Origin: Tunicatimonas pelagia
GTDB taxonomy: Bacteria; Bacteroidota; Bacteroidia; Cytophagales; Cyclobacteriaceae
Direction of reading: 5' to 3'
Assembly (NCBI RefSeq): GCF_030506325.1
Contig: NZ_CP120683.1
Coordinates: 744,001-808,000 of the forward strand
Length of the DNA: 64,000 bases
Part shown: positions 8,626-21,000 of the stretch, piece by piece
How the letters are laid out: each line of letters opens with the position of its first letter
Numbering within the stretch: the first letter of the stretch is position 1
Made by a program: the position numbers and the translations under genes
The notes under the pieces: generated by a model
What the model saw: the letters and a program-made list of their open reading frames with translations, nothing else
Told to the model about the DNA's origin: nothing
Databases searched by the model: none

Positions 8626-11150
8626 CAGTATTCGAATGGTTTTGGGTTGGTAATTATGAGATATTTAAGTGAAGGAAAGGACGCTGACTGCCTTTTTTTA
8701 TGACCTACATCTCCTCCTTTTGGCCCTAAGCTTGACGGCCGTAGCCTATCCGCATTACTAAATCTAGACAAATGCGTATGGTAATCCACTCGTACATCCA
8801 CATTGCCTACTAAATCCGGTCTTGTAGTATATAAATTAAATCCTGACCGTTCATTTTGAGCATCATTATTTGCGTAACGACCAACGTAGATATGACTTAT
8901 CGCATCCTGTCCTTTTGTAGAGAGATAGTATCCGCCTATCTCTTTGTCAACGTAGTTAGATAATTTCAACGCAAAATCTTCAAAGCCTTTCACAGTAGCC
9001 TGATTTTCTCCCCCTATATCAATTACATTATTATCTTCTTGGAAGTTAATACCATCTTTTAAAATCCCTTTTTCAATACCTCCAAATGCCACTTTAGCCT
9101 TACCTCTATTTTCTTCCTTAACCAAAAATCCTAAAACACCTTCACCTTTCCTTTTAACATTCCCATCTTTATCAGTTTTTAATACCCGGTCTGTTTCATC
9201 TTCAGTATCTTTAACTTTTTCCACTTCCCCTGTCTCTTTATTCAGCGTAAAGTCTGTCAGTCCAGTCGGATCAATTCTATTAATTGGATTACCTCTTACA
9301 AAATGATAGGGATTATAGGCTTCTGCAATATCAGCTAATGGGTCAATACTCGTAAATCTCCCCAAAGCCGCATCGTACATTCTCGCTCCATAGTCATACC
9401 ATCCCAGCCCTAAATCCGTCTGTAGCTCCTTCCCATTGTACAGGTAGTCCGTACCGTGGGCCTGCGAGGAGTGCAACCCACCGTAGGGGTAGTAACTTTC
9501 GTCGGCAACCACCGGGCTATGCTCGTGCTCAATCTTGAAATCATCAAAGTAGGTAGGAGTAACCTGGGCACTTTCGTTGGAAAGATAAATATACAAGTAC
9601 CCACTACGGGTACCCTCAAAGCTTAGTGCTAACTTCTCATGCGAAGGGGTCATCCCATCCGTCTCGGCACTGGCACTCACCTGCATAAAGCCCTGATCAC
9701 TGCTGATGAAATCATCCCCCACAAAGATGTAGTTCAGAAACGCCCGAGGTTGTAGGTCATCAAAGCCCTGCTGATCCTCGTAGAACGGCCCACTGGCCAG
9801 TAGGTCACCCACCGCATTGACACTACCGGGCGCATCAATCGCCTCGGGCGTTAACATCAGCGCATTGGTAATGGCTGCTGCCGCAGCGGCGGCTCCTGCC
9901 CCACTCGTTGGTGTCGGCTCGCCGTAGGTCGCCCACACTTCCATAGTCACCTGGTCGCCCTTGCGTATCCTTAGGCTTTTAGTGAGTCCTACTTCTTCCC
10001 CCGAAGCCCCACTCAGCCGTAAGCTATATTCGGGACTGCCTCCATTCGTATGGTCAAAGACAGTGTTGTTTATGAAAGTCACTTGATCGTAATTGGCGAA
10101 TAGCTGGCTTTCATCGCCTGATATATTCTCGTCAATTTCCATCGTAGCCAGATAGGTATCTGTTTCGGTCTCAGAACTAAACGTCACCCGCGTATTGCCC
10201 AAGTGGTCACGGATGTCGTAGTGATAGGCGTAGCCCGAACCATCCTGCTTCGGTACCACCCGACCTTCCTCATGCTGAATGAGTTCCAGTACCCGAGGTT
10301 CGCTATCCACCTGGGTGAACTGTATGCCCCCGATGTAATCCGTAGTGGTTACTTGGCCTTCGTAGTCGGTCACCGTCTTTCTAAGTTTTACCCCCGTAGC
10401 ATCGTATAAATAACGGATACTGGCTTGCTTTCCGTCTTTCTTGAAGATAATTTCTTCGGGCAAATTCAGCAGGTTGTACTTGATCTCATCTATATATTTG
10501 TTCTTATCCTTCTCTAGATTACCATTCGCATCGTACAGGTAATCATCGCCCGAAGTATTATAATCAGCAAAACCTTGGTGCGAGCCCGAGTTATCGGCTA
10601 CCGATATAAGTTGGTTTGTGGTATTATTGTTACCGTAGTTGTATACGAGTTCGTCAATAGAATGCCGACCACCTTGCCCCGAACGGCGGTTCCCGGTAAA
10701 GCGGGTGAGCCGTTCAATGTTACCATTTTCATCGTAGCCAATCGCATCCACACTGAAGTGTCCGGGATCCCTGCCCCAGGTAGTAGATGTATTACGCTCG
10801 GCGTAGCGAGCCGCCGTTAAGCGATTCACCGGGTCGTAGCGGAAGTAGTAGAGCTTTTCTTGTTTATCGTTCCAGCCCTGGCTGTTCCACTTAATGGCGG
10901 CAATATTACCGTTGTACTGCGGCTGGTAGTCCCCATCACGAATAGGTTCAGGCGTAGCCGTAGAATAGGTGGCCTGCCCAACCGCATTGGAGTATCCCGA
11001 ACGCTGAGTATTGTCCCCCCTCGAGCGGGCGTAGAGTTGATACGTATAGCGGGTAGCCGGGGTGAGGTTACTATCCACAAAGCTGGTTTCCCCGTTGGTC
11101 AGGGTAGTGAGTACCGAAAAGCCCCCTTCTGCGGTTTTGCGTTCAAGCAC
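8625..11150 (-). CDS. Orphan Rhs core with JAB-like toxin tip (cassette 5)
   Basis: This is the longest orphan fragment. Core homology starts at about 11205 ([16 protein letters not shown]) after an in-frame TAA; the ATG at 11150 is an internal Met. Residues 1-630 contain part of an FN3-like domain, YD repeats and the Rhs core up to DPTGL. The tip (about 632-841) starts TDFTLNKETGEVEKV and carries HTH (791-793) with a downstream D814 and two Ser before it, the zinc-binding pattern of JAB/MPN metallopeptidases. From memory it matches the JAB-like toxin 1 class common in Bacteroidota Rhs proteins. It overlaps the lipoprotein gene 8080-8625 by one base. There is no signal peptide. About 310 bp (10391-10706) look identical to 13890-14205 of the full-length gene. 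Confidence 0.75.
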   Translation of the reverse strand: MLERKTAEGGFSVLTTLTNGETSFVDSNLTPATRYTYQLYARSRGDNTQRSGYSNAVGQATYSTATPEPIRDGDYQPQYNGNIAAIKWNSQGWNDKQEKLYYFRYDPVNRLTAARYAERNTSTTWGRDPGHFSVDAIGYDENGNIERLTRFTGNRRSGQGGRHSIDELVYNYGNNNTTNQLISVADNSGSHQGFADYNTSGDDYLYDANGNLEKDKNKYIDEIKYNLLNLPEEIIFKKDGKQASIRYLYDATGVKLRKTVTDYEGQVTTTDYIGGIQFTQVDSEPRVLELIQHEEGRVVPKQDGSGYAYHYDIRDHLGNTRVTFSSETETDTYLATMEIDENISGDESQLFANYDQVTFINNTVFDHTNGGSPEYSLRLSGASGEEVGLTKSLRIRKGDQVTMEVWATYGEPTPTSGAGAAAAAAAITNALMLTPEAIDAPGSVNAVGDLLASGPFYEDQQGFDDLQPRAFLNYIFVGDDFISSDQGFMQVSASAETDGMTPSHEKLALSFEGTRSGYLYIYLSNESAQVTPTYFDDFKIEHEHSPVVADESYYPYGGLHSSQAHGTDYLYNGKELQTDLGLGWYDYGARMYDAALGRFTSIDPLADIAEAYNPYHFVRGNPINRIDPTGLTDFTLNKETGEVEKVKDTEDETDRVLKTDKDGNVKRKGEGVLGFLVKEENRGKAKVAFGGIEKGILKDGINFQEDNNVIDIGGENQATVKGFEDFALKLSNYVDKEIGGYYLSTKGQDAISHIYVGRYANNDAQNERSGFNLYTTRPDLVGNVDVRVDYHTHLSRFSNADRLRPSSLGPKGGDVGHKKRQSASFPSLKYLIITNPKPFEY

Positions 11151-11315
11151 AAAATCTACGGTACTGGCATTGCCCCCGTAGTTCCAGCCTAGTTCTAAAA
11201 AGTATTAAACAGAAATATAGAATTATTCTTATAGTCTACTCAAATGCAGCACATCCACAGCATCACTTATCGGCACATACATAGTCTTCACCTAGGAAGG
11301 CTATTTAGTTAGAAG

Positions 11316-12071
11316 TTAAATAGGTTTCTCTTCTAAATCATAAAATTTATACGAGTTGAGTAAATATGTCATTATATTTTTTAGCTGAAAAGGTGATTGA
11401 ACATCATAACTATCTATTTCAAAAGAGTAGACCTTACCTTTATTGTAGATAATCAACGTATGGACAGGGCTATGTACAGACCCTTGCAAATAATTATTAT
11501 TTAATGAATCTAAATTTATGTCCTCAATCAAGCTTTGAATATATCTAATTTCAGCGTTGGATAGCATGGCAAAATAATCGCTCTCATGTTGAATATTCTT
11601 TTCCCATTTAATGTGATAGTTCCCCTCAGAGCTAAGCATTATGACGAAAACAGGGCATGAATTTGGGCAATGTCCTGCACTGAATTCTAAACTATCAAAA
11701 GGCATACTATCAGATAATATTCTATCATTATTAGTGCTAATAAAGGATACAAAGTCAGCATTTTTTACCAGACTAAATGGTGCTGCTTTTAACGGTCGTA
11801 GTTTGAGTGTGTCGTCACTCAGACTTATAATCTGATATTTAGGAAGATATGAGGTTTTTTTCTTGCTAATTTCTTTCATGAAAATTGTATCCCTCTTAAC
11901 CCTAAACGTAGACACTGCACCAAAGCTAAAATCAAAAGCTAAAGAATCCTTGAGGATCAAATTTACCTCACCACTTTTCCATGTGCCTTCAAGAGTGCTA
12001 GGCTGGTATTCTAAAGTATGCTGTTCAACGCAGCTAAAAAAGCTGCAAATAAGAAAAACTATCTTCTTCAT
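11316..12071 (-). CDS. Lipoprotein with DUF6438-like domain; putative immunity protein of the full-length Rhs toxin
   Basis: A 251-residue protein with a short lipoprotein signal (IVFLICSFFSC, Cys14). An N-terminal beta-rich lipocalin-like part (LEGTWKSGEVNLIL) is followed by a region starting FSAGHCPNSCPVFVIMLSSE at about residue 130, whose paired cysteines and CP-V pattern fit the DUF6438 family as I remember it. The ATG lies 1 bp after the stop of the giant Rhs gene, so both should be on one transcript. An envelope-bound immunity protein fits a tip that looks like a zinc peptidase acting outside the cytoplasm. Function is inferred from position. Confidence 0.6.
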   Translation of the reverse strand: MKKIVFLICSFFSCVEQHTLEYQPSTLEGTWKSGEVNLILKDSLAFDFSFGAVSTFRVKRDTIFMKEISKKKTSYLPKYQIISLSDDTLKLRPLKAAPFSLVKNADFVSFISTNNDRILSDSMPFDSLEFSAGHCPNSCPVFVIMLSSEGNYHIKWEKNIQHESDYFAMLSNAEIRYIQSLIEDINLDSLNNNYLQGSVHSPVHTLIIYNKGKVYSFEIDSYDVQSPFQLKNIMTYLLNSYKFYDLEEKPI

Positions 12072-12072
12072 A

Positions 12073-15000
12073 CTAGTTATTCAATCTTCTATAAAATGTT
12101 TTCTTTTCTATTATATGCCTTCGATATAATTTGGTTATATTATTATACCTAGGAAGATCTCTTTGTTGTAGTTCATAAACTGCTGAATGAGGTTTGTTAG
12201 AACCATATCCTGGATATCCGTATCCTCGTTGACCATGACCAACTAATTCATGAGTTCCAAGCATACTTTCAACATTTGAGCGCGTAGTAAGAAAAGTTGA
12301 CCTGCCATTGAAATTCGCTGTTACTTTTATTGTGCCTTCCGGTGCTTCACCACGGCTCCATTCTTTTGTTCCTGCAACTGCTGTATTCGCATGGCTACCA
12401 TCTGCGCGTTCTGGATCGTTAGGCCCAAGAGGAATTAGTTCTGATTTATCATTTAGTGCAAGACCTTCATAAATAGATACTTTCCCATTGTGAAGTTGAC
12501 TTACATCAAATCCAGCTTTATCTAAGATGTCCGTAAAGATATTAGAAGCTGCTTCACCCGTAATTCCTGCTTCATTAATACCCTCGCTATTAGCTTCCAG
12601 TATTTTTCCATAGCTGTCCGTACCGTTCCCCTTCACTAAATTAGCCAAGTCTACCCCCTCATCACTCACGATCATGATATTATCGGTCTTCTTATTATCC
12701 GTATACAAGTAGTTACCTAACCGATCATAATAATCATCTATAGGCCTCATTCCATCCGGGTCAATAAAACGCAAAGGATTATTGAAAGCGTAACTATATG
12801 GGGAGTACCTTCGCATCTGATCAGCCAGCGGGTCAATCACATGCCACCGCCCAATCGCCGCATCATACATCCTAGCACCATAGTCATACCAATTCAAACC
12901 CAACTCATCCTGGATTTCCTTCCCATTATACAAGTATTTATTATTGAACTGCCTATCAGGTTTCTGATTATGTGTTAATCCAAACGGATAGTAGCTTTCA
13001 TCCGCAATCACCGGACTATGCTCATGGGTGATCTGAAAGTCATCAAAGTACGCCGGGGTCACTTGATTACTCTCATTGGATAAATAGATGTACAGATACC
13101 CTGACTGATTACCCTCAAAACTCAGTGCCAGCTTCTCATGCGAGGGGGTAATCCCGTCCGTCTCCGCACTGGCACTCACCTGCACAAAGCCCTGTTCGCT
13201 ACTGACAAAGTCTTCGCCTACAAAGATGTAGTTCAGAAAGGCCCGCGGTAGCTGATCGTCAAAGCCACCTTGGTCTTCGTACAAGGGGCCACTAGCCAGT
13301 AGGTCACTGATGGCATTGACGCTGCCCGGGGCATCAATGGCCCCGGGGGTTTGCATCAGGGCGTTCACAATGGCCGCGGCTGCCGCAGCTCCACCCGCCC
13401 CACTGGTCGGTGTCGGCTCACCGTAGGTCGCCCACACTTCCATAGCTACTTTGTCACCCTTGCGGATACGTAAGCTTTTGGCTAGTCCGGTGATCTCCCC
13501 CGAGGCCCCACTCAGCCGAAGACTATACTCCGGACTGCCCCCATCCGTATGGTCAAAGACATCATTGGGGATAAAGGTCACCTGATCGTAATTAGCGAAT
13601 AGTTCACTTTCTTCTTCCGAGACAGGCTCATCAATTTCCATCGTGGCTAGATAAGTATCCGTTTCGGTTTCGGAGCTAAAGGTCACCCGCGTGTTGCCTA
13701 AGTGATCTCGCAAATCGTAGTGATAAGCGTAGCCACTTCCATCCTGCTTCGGCACCACCCGCCCTTCTTCGTGCTGGATGAGTTCCAGCAGCCGGGGTTC
13801 ACTGTCCACCTGGGTGAACTGCATACCCCCGATGTAATCCGTTGTCGTTACTTTACCTTCGTAACCGGTCACCACTTTTCTGAGTTTAACCCCCGTAGCA
13901 TCGTATAAATAACGGATACTGGCTTGCTTTCCGTCTTTCTTGAAGATAATTTCTTCGGGCAAATTCAGCAGGTTGTACTTGATCTCATCTATATATTTGT
14001 TCTTATCCTTCTCTAGATTACCATTCGCATCGTACAGGTAATCATCGCCCGAAGTATTATAATCAGCAAAACCTTGGTGCGAGCCCGAGTTATCGGCTAC
14101 CGATATAAGTTGGTTTGTGGTATTATTGTTACCGTAGTTGTATACGAGTTCGTCAATAGAATGCCGACCACCTTGCCCCGAACGGCGGTTCCCGGTAAAG
14201 CGGGTTAGTTTTCTGATGTTACCATTTTCATCGTAGCCAATACCATCCACACTGAAGTGTCCGGGATCCTTGCCCCAGGTGGTAGGCGTATTACGCTCGG
14301 CGTAGCGGGCGGCTGTTAAACGGTTCACCGGGTCATAGCGGAAGTAGTAGAGCTTTTCCTGTTTGTCTTGCCAGCCTTGGCTGTTCCACTTAATGGCCGC
14401 AATATTGCCATTGTACTGCGCCTGATAGTCCCCATCGCTAATGGGTTCAGGCGTAGCCGTAGAGTAGGTGGCCTGCCCAACCGCATTGGAGTACCCCGAT
14501 CGCTGGGTATTGTCCCCCTTCAAGCGGGCGTAGAGTTGATACGTATAGCGGGTAGCCGGGGTCAGGTTGCGATCAACAAAGCGGGTCTCCCCGTTGGTCA
14601 GGGTAGTGAGTACCGAAAAGCCCCCTTCTGCGGTTTTGCGTTCTAGCACAAAATCTACGGTACTGGCATTGCCCCCGTAGTTCCAGCCTAGTTCTAATTC
14701 GGTGGTGGCGATCCGTACAATCATGGCTTGTGTGGGGGCAACTACCGTACTTACCCCGGGGGTGGTCACGGCAATATCGGCTTGGCGAAGGGTGGTGGTC
14801 TCACGTTGGGCCAACACGCGGTAAGTGTAGCGGGTATTGGCCTGTACGGTATTATCCCGGTAGGTGGTTACATCAGCCCCGGTACTGGCTACTGGTTCAA
14901 AGCTGCCGCTACCTTCTTCCCGAAGAAGTTGATAGCCCGTTTCCCCTTGAACATCCGACCAAGCTACATCCACTGTGGTGGCCGTCGGGGCTGTGGCGGC

Positions 15001-18000
15001 TAGGTTGGGCAGCAGCGGCCGGGTAGTAGCACTATATTGGGCCAGGTAGTTCTGCTGCACTTCAGCTAGCGAGAGTGCCCGGCTGTAGGCACTCACTAGG
15101 TAGTAGGTTCCCAGCCAAGGCCGCTCGGCCCCTTCTTCGTTACCCAATAGCAACGGATAAGCTGCCCAGTTAGAAAAGTTACCCGGTCGGTTTCCACTAG
15201 CCACTTCGCTTCCATCTACGTAGATTTTCTCCCTGCCATCTGCTTGCCGGGTATACACCACATGCTGAATGGCGGGGTTGGCATAACGGGCAGACTGAGC
15301 AAAGTTACCCCCGTTTAGGAGTCCGTTGTTATTGGTGCTATTGTCGCGGGTACGGGCCCGGGCGGCGTAAAAATAGCCACTAGCATCATAATCCTGTCCG
15401 AAGGTAATGTTGCGGGTAGACGAGCCTCCAGAAATGCTGATAATCCGGGCGGGGCCATCTTGCTGCACGGAAGCGGGCTGCACCCAGGCTTCCAGGGTAA
15501 TAGCTTCCGACGCTTCTACGGCCTCTATTATTTTAGTAGCCGCCTCTCCCGACCGAATCCGGGTAGCGGCCGTAAGGGTGAGTCCGCCCCCCGTAGGCCA
15601 GTTTACGTTAGCGGGGTTCTCAATCGTTAAATCTAGCGCACTGCCTTGCTCCGATACATCGGCTACGGTGCTGCCACTGCCTTCCTGAAAGGTATACAGT
15701 ACTTGCAAATCTTGGGTCACCCGGCCACTCGCCGAGGGGGGAGAATAGGTAGTGGCGGGCTGATTGCGGGTAAACCCCGAAACGCTGTTGATGTTGCTAT
15801 TGACTGCCCGTACCCGGTAGTAGTAGGTCGTACTGGCCGGAAGGTTACTATCGGTGTAGCTCGTCACACCAGCACCCACCGTAGCCAGTAATGTGCCGTC
15901 ACTGGCACTCGTACCCCGCCAAATCTCGTAGCTAGTTTCATCAGTGGCATTATCTACCCAGCTCAGCGTGATACTACCCGCCGCCAAAGCGGAAGCCAAT
16001 AGGTTGGTTGGGGTCGGTAGGGCGACGGGCGCTTCGCTAATGGTCGCACACAACTCATTGGATTGCTTAAAGCCATCATCCCAACGGGCAAAAACGACAA
16101 AGCAGTAGTCATTCGGAGCTGCCACTGTAAAGGTCATGGTCGGGTGAGTCTCGTTAGAGTACAGACGGGGGACAATATCCTCAAACGTCCGCTCACCATC
16201 CAGAATCAGTTCGTACCCTCCCTCCGGGGCATCGGGAGCGAGTATATTGGTGAAGTGCAGCGTAACTGCTAACCCCTGACTGGTGATACTATCTAACACC
16301 GGAGTCGTAGCCTCGGGTGGGGCTAGCGTGGTGGCACTTTGTTCGGTGGTAAAGTCCGAGGTGCTACTAAAACGATCATTAATCGCCCGTACCTGATAAA
16401 AGTAAGCGGTGTTGGCATCAAGCCCGGCGTCAGTATAAGTGGTCGTCCCGGCCAGTAGGGTGGTCAATATAGCTAAGTTACCACTGCTGCTGCCCCGCCA
16501 TATCTCATAGCCTGTTTCATTGGTGGCATTATCCGTCCAGGACAAACGGATACTGCTGGAAGCGGTAGCTGTGGCTACTAGGTTAGTCGGGGCAGCTATC
16601 GGAGGTGGGTCGCTAATGGTGGCACACACCTCGTTAGACTGCTTAAAGCCATCGTCCCAGCGGGCGTACACAATAAAGCAGTAGTTACCCGCCGTGGGCA
16701 AGGGGAAGATCATGGTCGGATTAGCTTCATCAGAATACAAACGGGGAATAATGTTATCAAACGTCCGCTCACCGTCCAGGATTAGTTCATAGCCACCTTC
16801 CGGAGCATCAGGAGCTAGCAGATTGGTGAAGTGCAAGGTCACACTCAGTCCCTGGTTCGTTACACTGTCTAACCGGGGAATCGGCGTAGCTATGGAAGTA
16901 GTCGCACTCAATCTGGGGGTAAACCCCGAAACGGTATTATTGTCGTTATTGACCGCCCGTACTCGGTAGTAGTAGGTCGTGCTGGCGGGGAGGTTACTAT
17001 CGGTGTAACTCGTTACATCAGCACCAACGGTGGCTAGCAGTGTGCCATTACTGGCACTAGTACCCCGCCATATCTCGTAGCTGGTTTCATCAGTGGCATT
17101 ATCCGTCCAACTCAGCGTGATAGTGCCTGCCTCTAGGGCGGAAGCCGACAGATTGGTTGGGGTCGGTAGGGCGACGGGCACTTCGCTGATGGTAGCACAT
17201 ACCTCATTGGATTGCTTAAAGCCGTCATCCCAACGGGCAAGAACGGTAAAGCAGTAGTCATTCGGGGCTGCTACGGTAAACGTCATGGTGGGGTGGGCCT
17301 CGTTAGAGTACAGGCGAGGAAGGATATTATCAAACGTCCGCTCGCCGTCTAGAATCAGTTCGTACCCTCCTTCGGGGGCATCGGGGGGCACCTGGTTGGT
17401 GAAGTGCAACGTCACTGCCAACCCCTGAGAGGTCACACTATCTAAGACGGGCGTGGCTAATAAAGAAGATAACGTAGTGGCACTTTGCTCGGTGGTAAAG
17501 CTAGAGGTGTTGTTGAAACTGCTATTAATAGCCCGTACCTGATAAAAGTAGGTAGTACTGACGGTCAGGCTCTCATCGGTGTAGTTAGTGGCATTGGCCG
17601 CTAGCGTTGTGAGCAACGATAGTCCACCGCTACTACTGCCCCGCCAGATTTCGTAGCCCGTTTCATTGGTGGCATTATCGGCCCAGGATAGATCAATTCT
17701 ACTGAAAGAGATAGCTGTCGCCACCAGAGTAGTCGGAGCGGCCACGGGAGAAGGGTCGCTGATGGTAGCACACACCTCATTGGATTGCCGAAAGCCATCG
17801 TCCCAGCGGGCGTACACAATAAAGCAGTAGTTACCCGCCGTGGGCAGGGGAAAGGTCATCGTCGGGTGGGCCTCGTTGGAGTACACACGGGGAATGATGC
17901 TATCAAATGTCCGTTCTCCGTCCAGCACCAATTCATAGCCGCCTTCCGGGGCATCGGGAGCCAGTAGGTTGGTGAAGTGCAAGGTCACACTCAGTCCCTG

Positions 18001-21000
18001 GCTCGTCACGCTATCCAATACCGGGGTAGTGGTAAAAAGCCTGTGGCTATTCGGTGCGTTGTTACGCTCCAGCGCAGTAAAACTTGATTCGGATGAACCT
18101 GCTCTTGCCAAACTGGCTGTTAAGCTTTCTTCCGGCGGGGCTTGAGGCAGAAATAGGTGTTTCCCCTCAGGATTGAGCTTGTCCAAGCCGAACCTATCCA
18201 GGCTGGGCCTCGCGAGGCCAATACGTTTTGGTGAATGATTATCTGGTACAGGATATTGAGAGGCTGGGGGACTTGCCGGGTCTGGGTGCTGCTGCCGTAT
18301 AAGCTCATCAGCTTCCTGAATAAGCTGATCGGTATCCATCGCTGGGGGTTGGGGAGCAAGTGGCTGAAGCAACGAAGTAGGGTTGGGTAGTCCGTCCATC
18401 GGGCTTTCGTAATGCAGCTCCATGCCGAAGTAGTCATCTTTCTCTACGGTGCTTTCCCCTTCAGGATCTAAAGCACTGTTGTTAATCCTGGTGAGCCAAC
18501 CCCGGATGTTATAGCGGTAATCGACGCTTTGGGTAAAAGTATCACCATCGGTGCTATGCAGCTTTTTATCGATTAGTTCACCGAGAGCGTTGTATTCGTG
18601 CTGCGCCAGGGTGATCTTATCTTCTCCGGCTAGTTGATGCGTCACGGAGAGCAACCGCTCGGCATGGTCATAGGTGTAGCGCTGCTCGTAGGTAATATCT
18701 GCTCCCCCGGCATGCTCACGCAGCATTCCCAGTACTAGTCCTCGGAAGTTATAACGGTTGAATATCCGGTCGGTACCGCCCAGTAGGTTTTCCTGCACGC
18801 TTTGAATGACGCGGTACTTTCTATCGTAGTAGGTCACACTATTCAGCCACGTATTTTGGTTAAAGACCTTGACTTTGCCCCCGGTGACTTGTCCAGTGGG
18901 TGCGCTCAACTGATCTTGGGTACTCGGATATGCGGTACTATTATCTAACCCTTGCTTACCTTCAATGAATTGGTAGACGGTAGCAGCAGATGCGTTTTCG
19001 GCATCCCAGTTGGTATAGCTTCTGAATGCGTAATCGTCATAATACGTAATAGTGAGTAGATTAGCTTCGGTAACGGTGGTAGGAAAGCAACCACTCAGCG
19101 TATAGCCTATTGAGTTATTAGTGCGAGTTTCGGCAAAAGTAATCATTGCATCGATGTCCGCCTGAAGGTCCGCCTGGTTTCGGTTTGGGGTGTAGGTGCC
19201 CGTTATCACCGGACGGTTTAGTACATCGTACTTGGTAAAGGTCCATTCTGGGGTGGGTTGCTGATCATCGGTTTTCCGCTGATTACCATCCTGAGTTAGT
19301 ACTAAGCGGTCCCGCTCATCGTAGAGCATCTTAATAGGTTCGGCCCCCGGTACCTGCTTTTGGGTCATGCGATTCCGTTCATCGTACGTGTAAACGAAGC
19401 ACAAATCACGAAGCACCTGACTGCTTAAGGTTGCACTGCCACTGGCAGGTAGGTTGGCTGAGGCTTTGGGGGGAATAACACAGCGAAGATTATCAAACTC
19501 ATCATATACGTAGTAGGTTAACAAGTACCCGGTAGCATCCTGCACTTTTTTAAGCACTACCTGCCCCCGCTTATTGGTATACTCCAGCATGATATGCCCA
19601 TTTTCGTCAGTGGTTTCTACTACCGAAAGTTGGCCTTCTGTATCGCCTTGTTGGGTATAAAAACGGTTACTAGTCACTTGGGTTGATGCATTATTGATGA
19701 TCCAGATACGTATTCTTTCGTCAGCATCGGTTTTGTATACGTAGCTCACCTTTTTATCTTGGTTATGCCACGCTTCACCCGCTCCATAGGTAGCTTTAAC
19801 CCGGTTCAAGGGTGATGGCTCATAGTCTGTCTCGCTGTAAGGCCGCGTATCGTTGGCTACTTTATCGGCATTTTGATAAAATGCTGCTTGCTCTACTAGA
19901 GCGTTGGTACGAAATGCCCCTCGGTCTCCTTCCGCATAAGGAAGATATTGGAAAACTTGACGGTTGTAGGCATCGTACTCGATAGGCCGCACCAGGTCTA
20001 TTTTCGCAGGGTTTGCTTGCGTAGACACTTCCTGCATGGGGCGGCCTAAGCCATCAAAGTAGACCGTTTGCTGGAGTCGGTGGTCATGATTAAATGTGCT
20101 GCTATTGCGCTGAATAACATCTTCTTCTGTTTTCACTCCCTCTTCCCGGACAGAATTTGTGATAATATAGTTGTAGTCATTTCCTTCTACAGCTATTATG
20201 CCAGAATATTCGCTATAATCAGACAGAGCACCCAGCTGCCAGCGCACCCTCGCCCGATAGTCACCACTCGGTACATTGGTGATTGTGGAAGTTGCCGCCT
20301 CATGCGGCTCCCAGTTTCCCCCATTTCTTCGGCGGCCCCACTCGTAAGTGTAAGTTCCATTCTCAGGGGTAGGTGGACTGACCGATGCTATGAGGGATGT
20401 CGTATTATTACCGAACGCCACCTCTCCCTCGGCCTGCAACGTAACCGAAGGTTTGTTGACTGTCAGCGTGGTACTCGCCTCATCATCGGCACGGGTGGTA
20501 CAGTTGCCAGCGACCGCCGCGCCGCGGCAAACAATGGTATATGTGCCAGAAACTGGCGTAGTGAGGGTGAACGGGTTACTGTTGCCCTCTTGGGCTACCC
20601 CATTGACTAACCAGGTGTAACTTCCTATATCACCAGCGGTTGCCGTGAATGTAGCGGATTGACCCAATGTGATAGTCTGGGCACCATTGATACGCACAAT
20701 AAAAGGGTTTCGTATCGGATTAACCTGAACGGTATGCGTAACCGAAGCTGGCCCACAGGGATCATTTCCGGTATAGCGAATCGTGGCTGTTCCGGAAAAA
20801 CCCGAGTTCCAGGTAACCTCTCCATTAGAGCTAATTTCGTTAGGAGAAGTAATTTCCCAAGAGTCACTATTCACCACATCCCCAGTCGCACTAAACTGAG
20901 AAGTGCCACTACCTTGACAACGCGACGTAAGGGAGGTGCCCCCGGTAAACCGAGGATTGACCCGTTCACCGGGTCGGTACACCCGTACGGAGTGAGTGAC

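Noticed and set aside
355-12071. Cassettes carried by an insertion sequence
   Set aside because: No transposase, terminal repeats or target duplications were found between the cassettes; only the HTH remnant is foreign.
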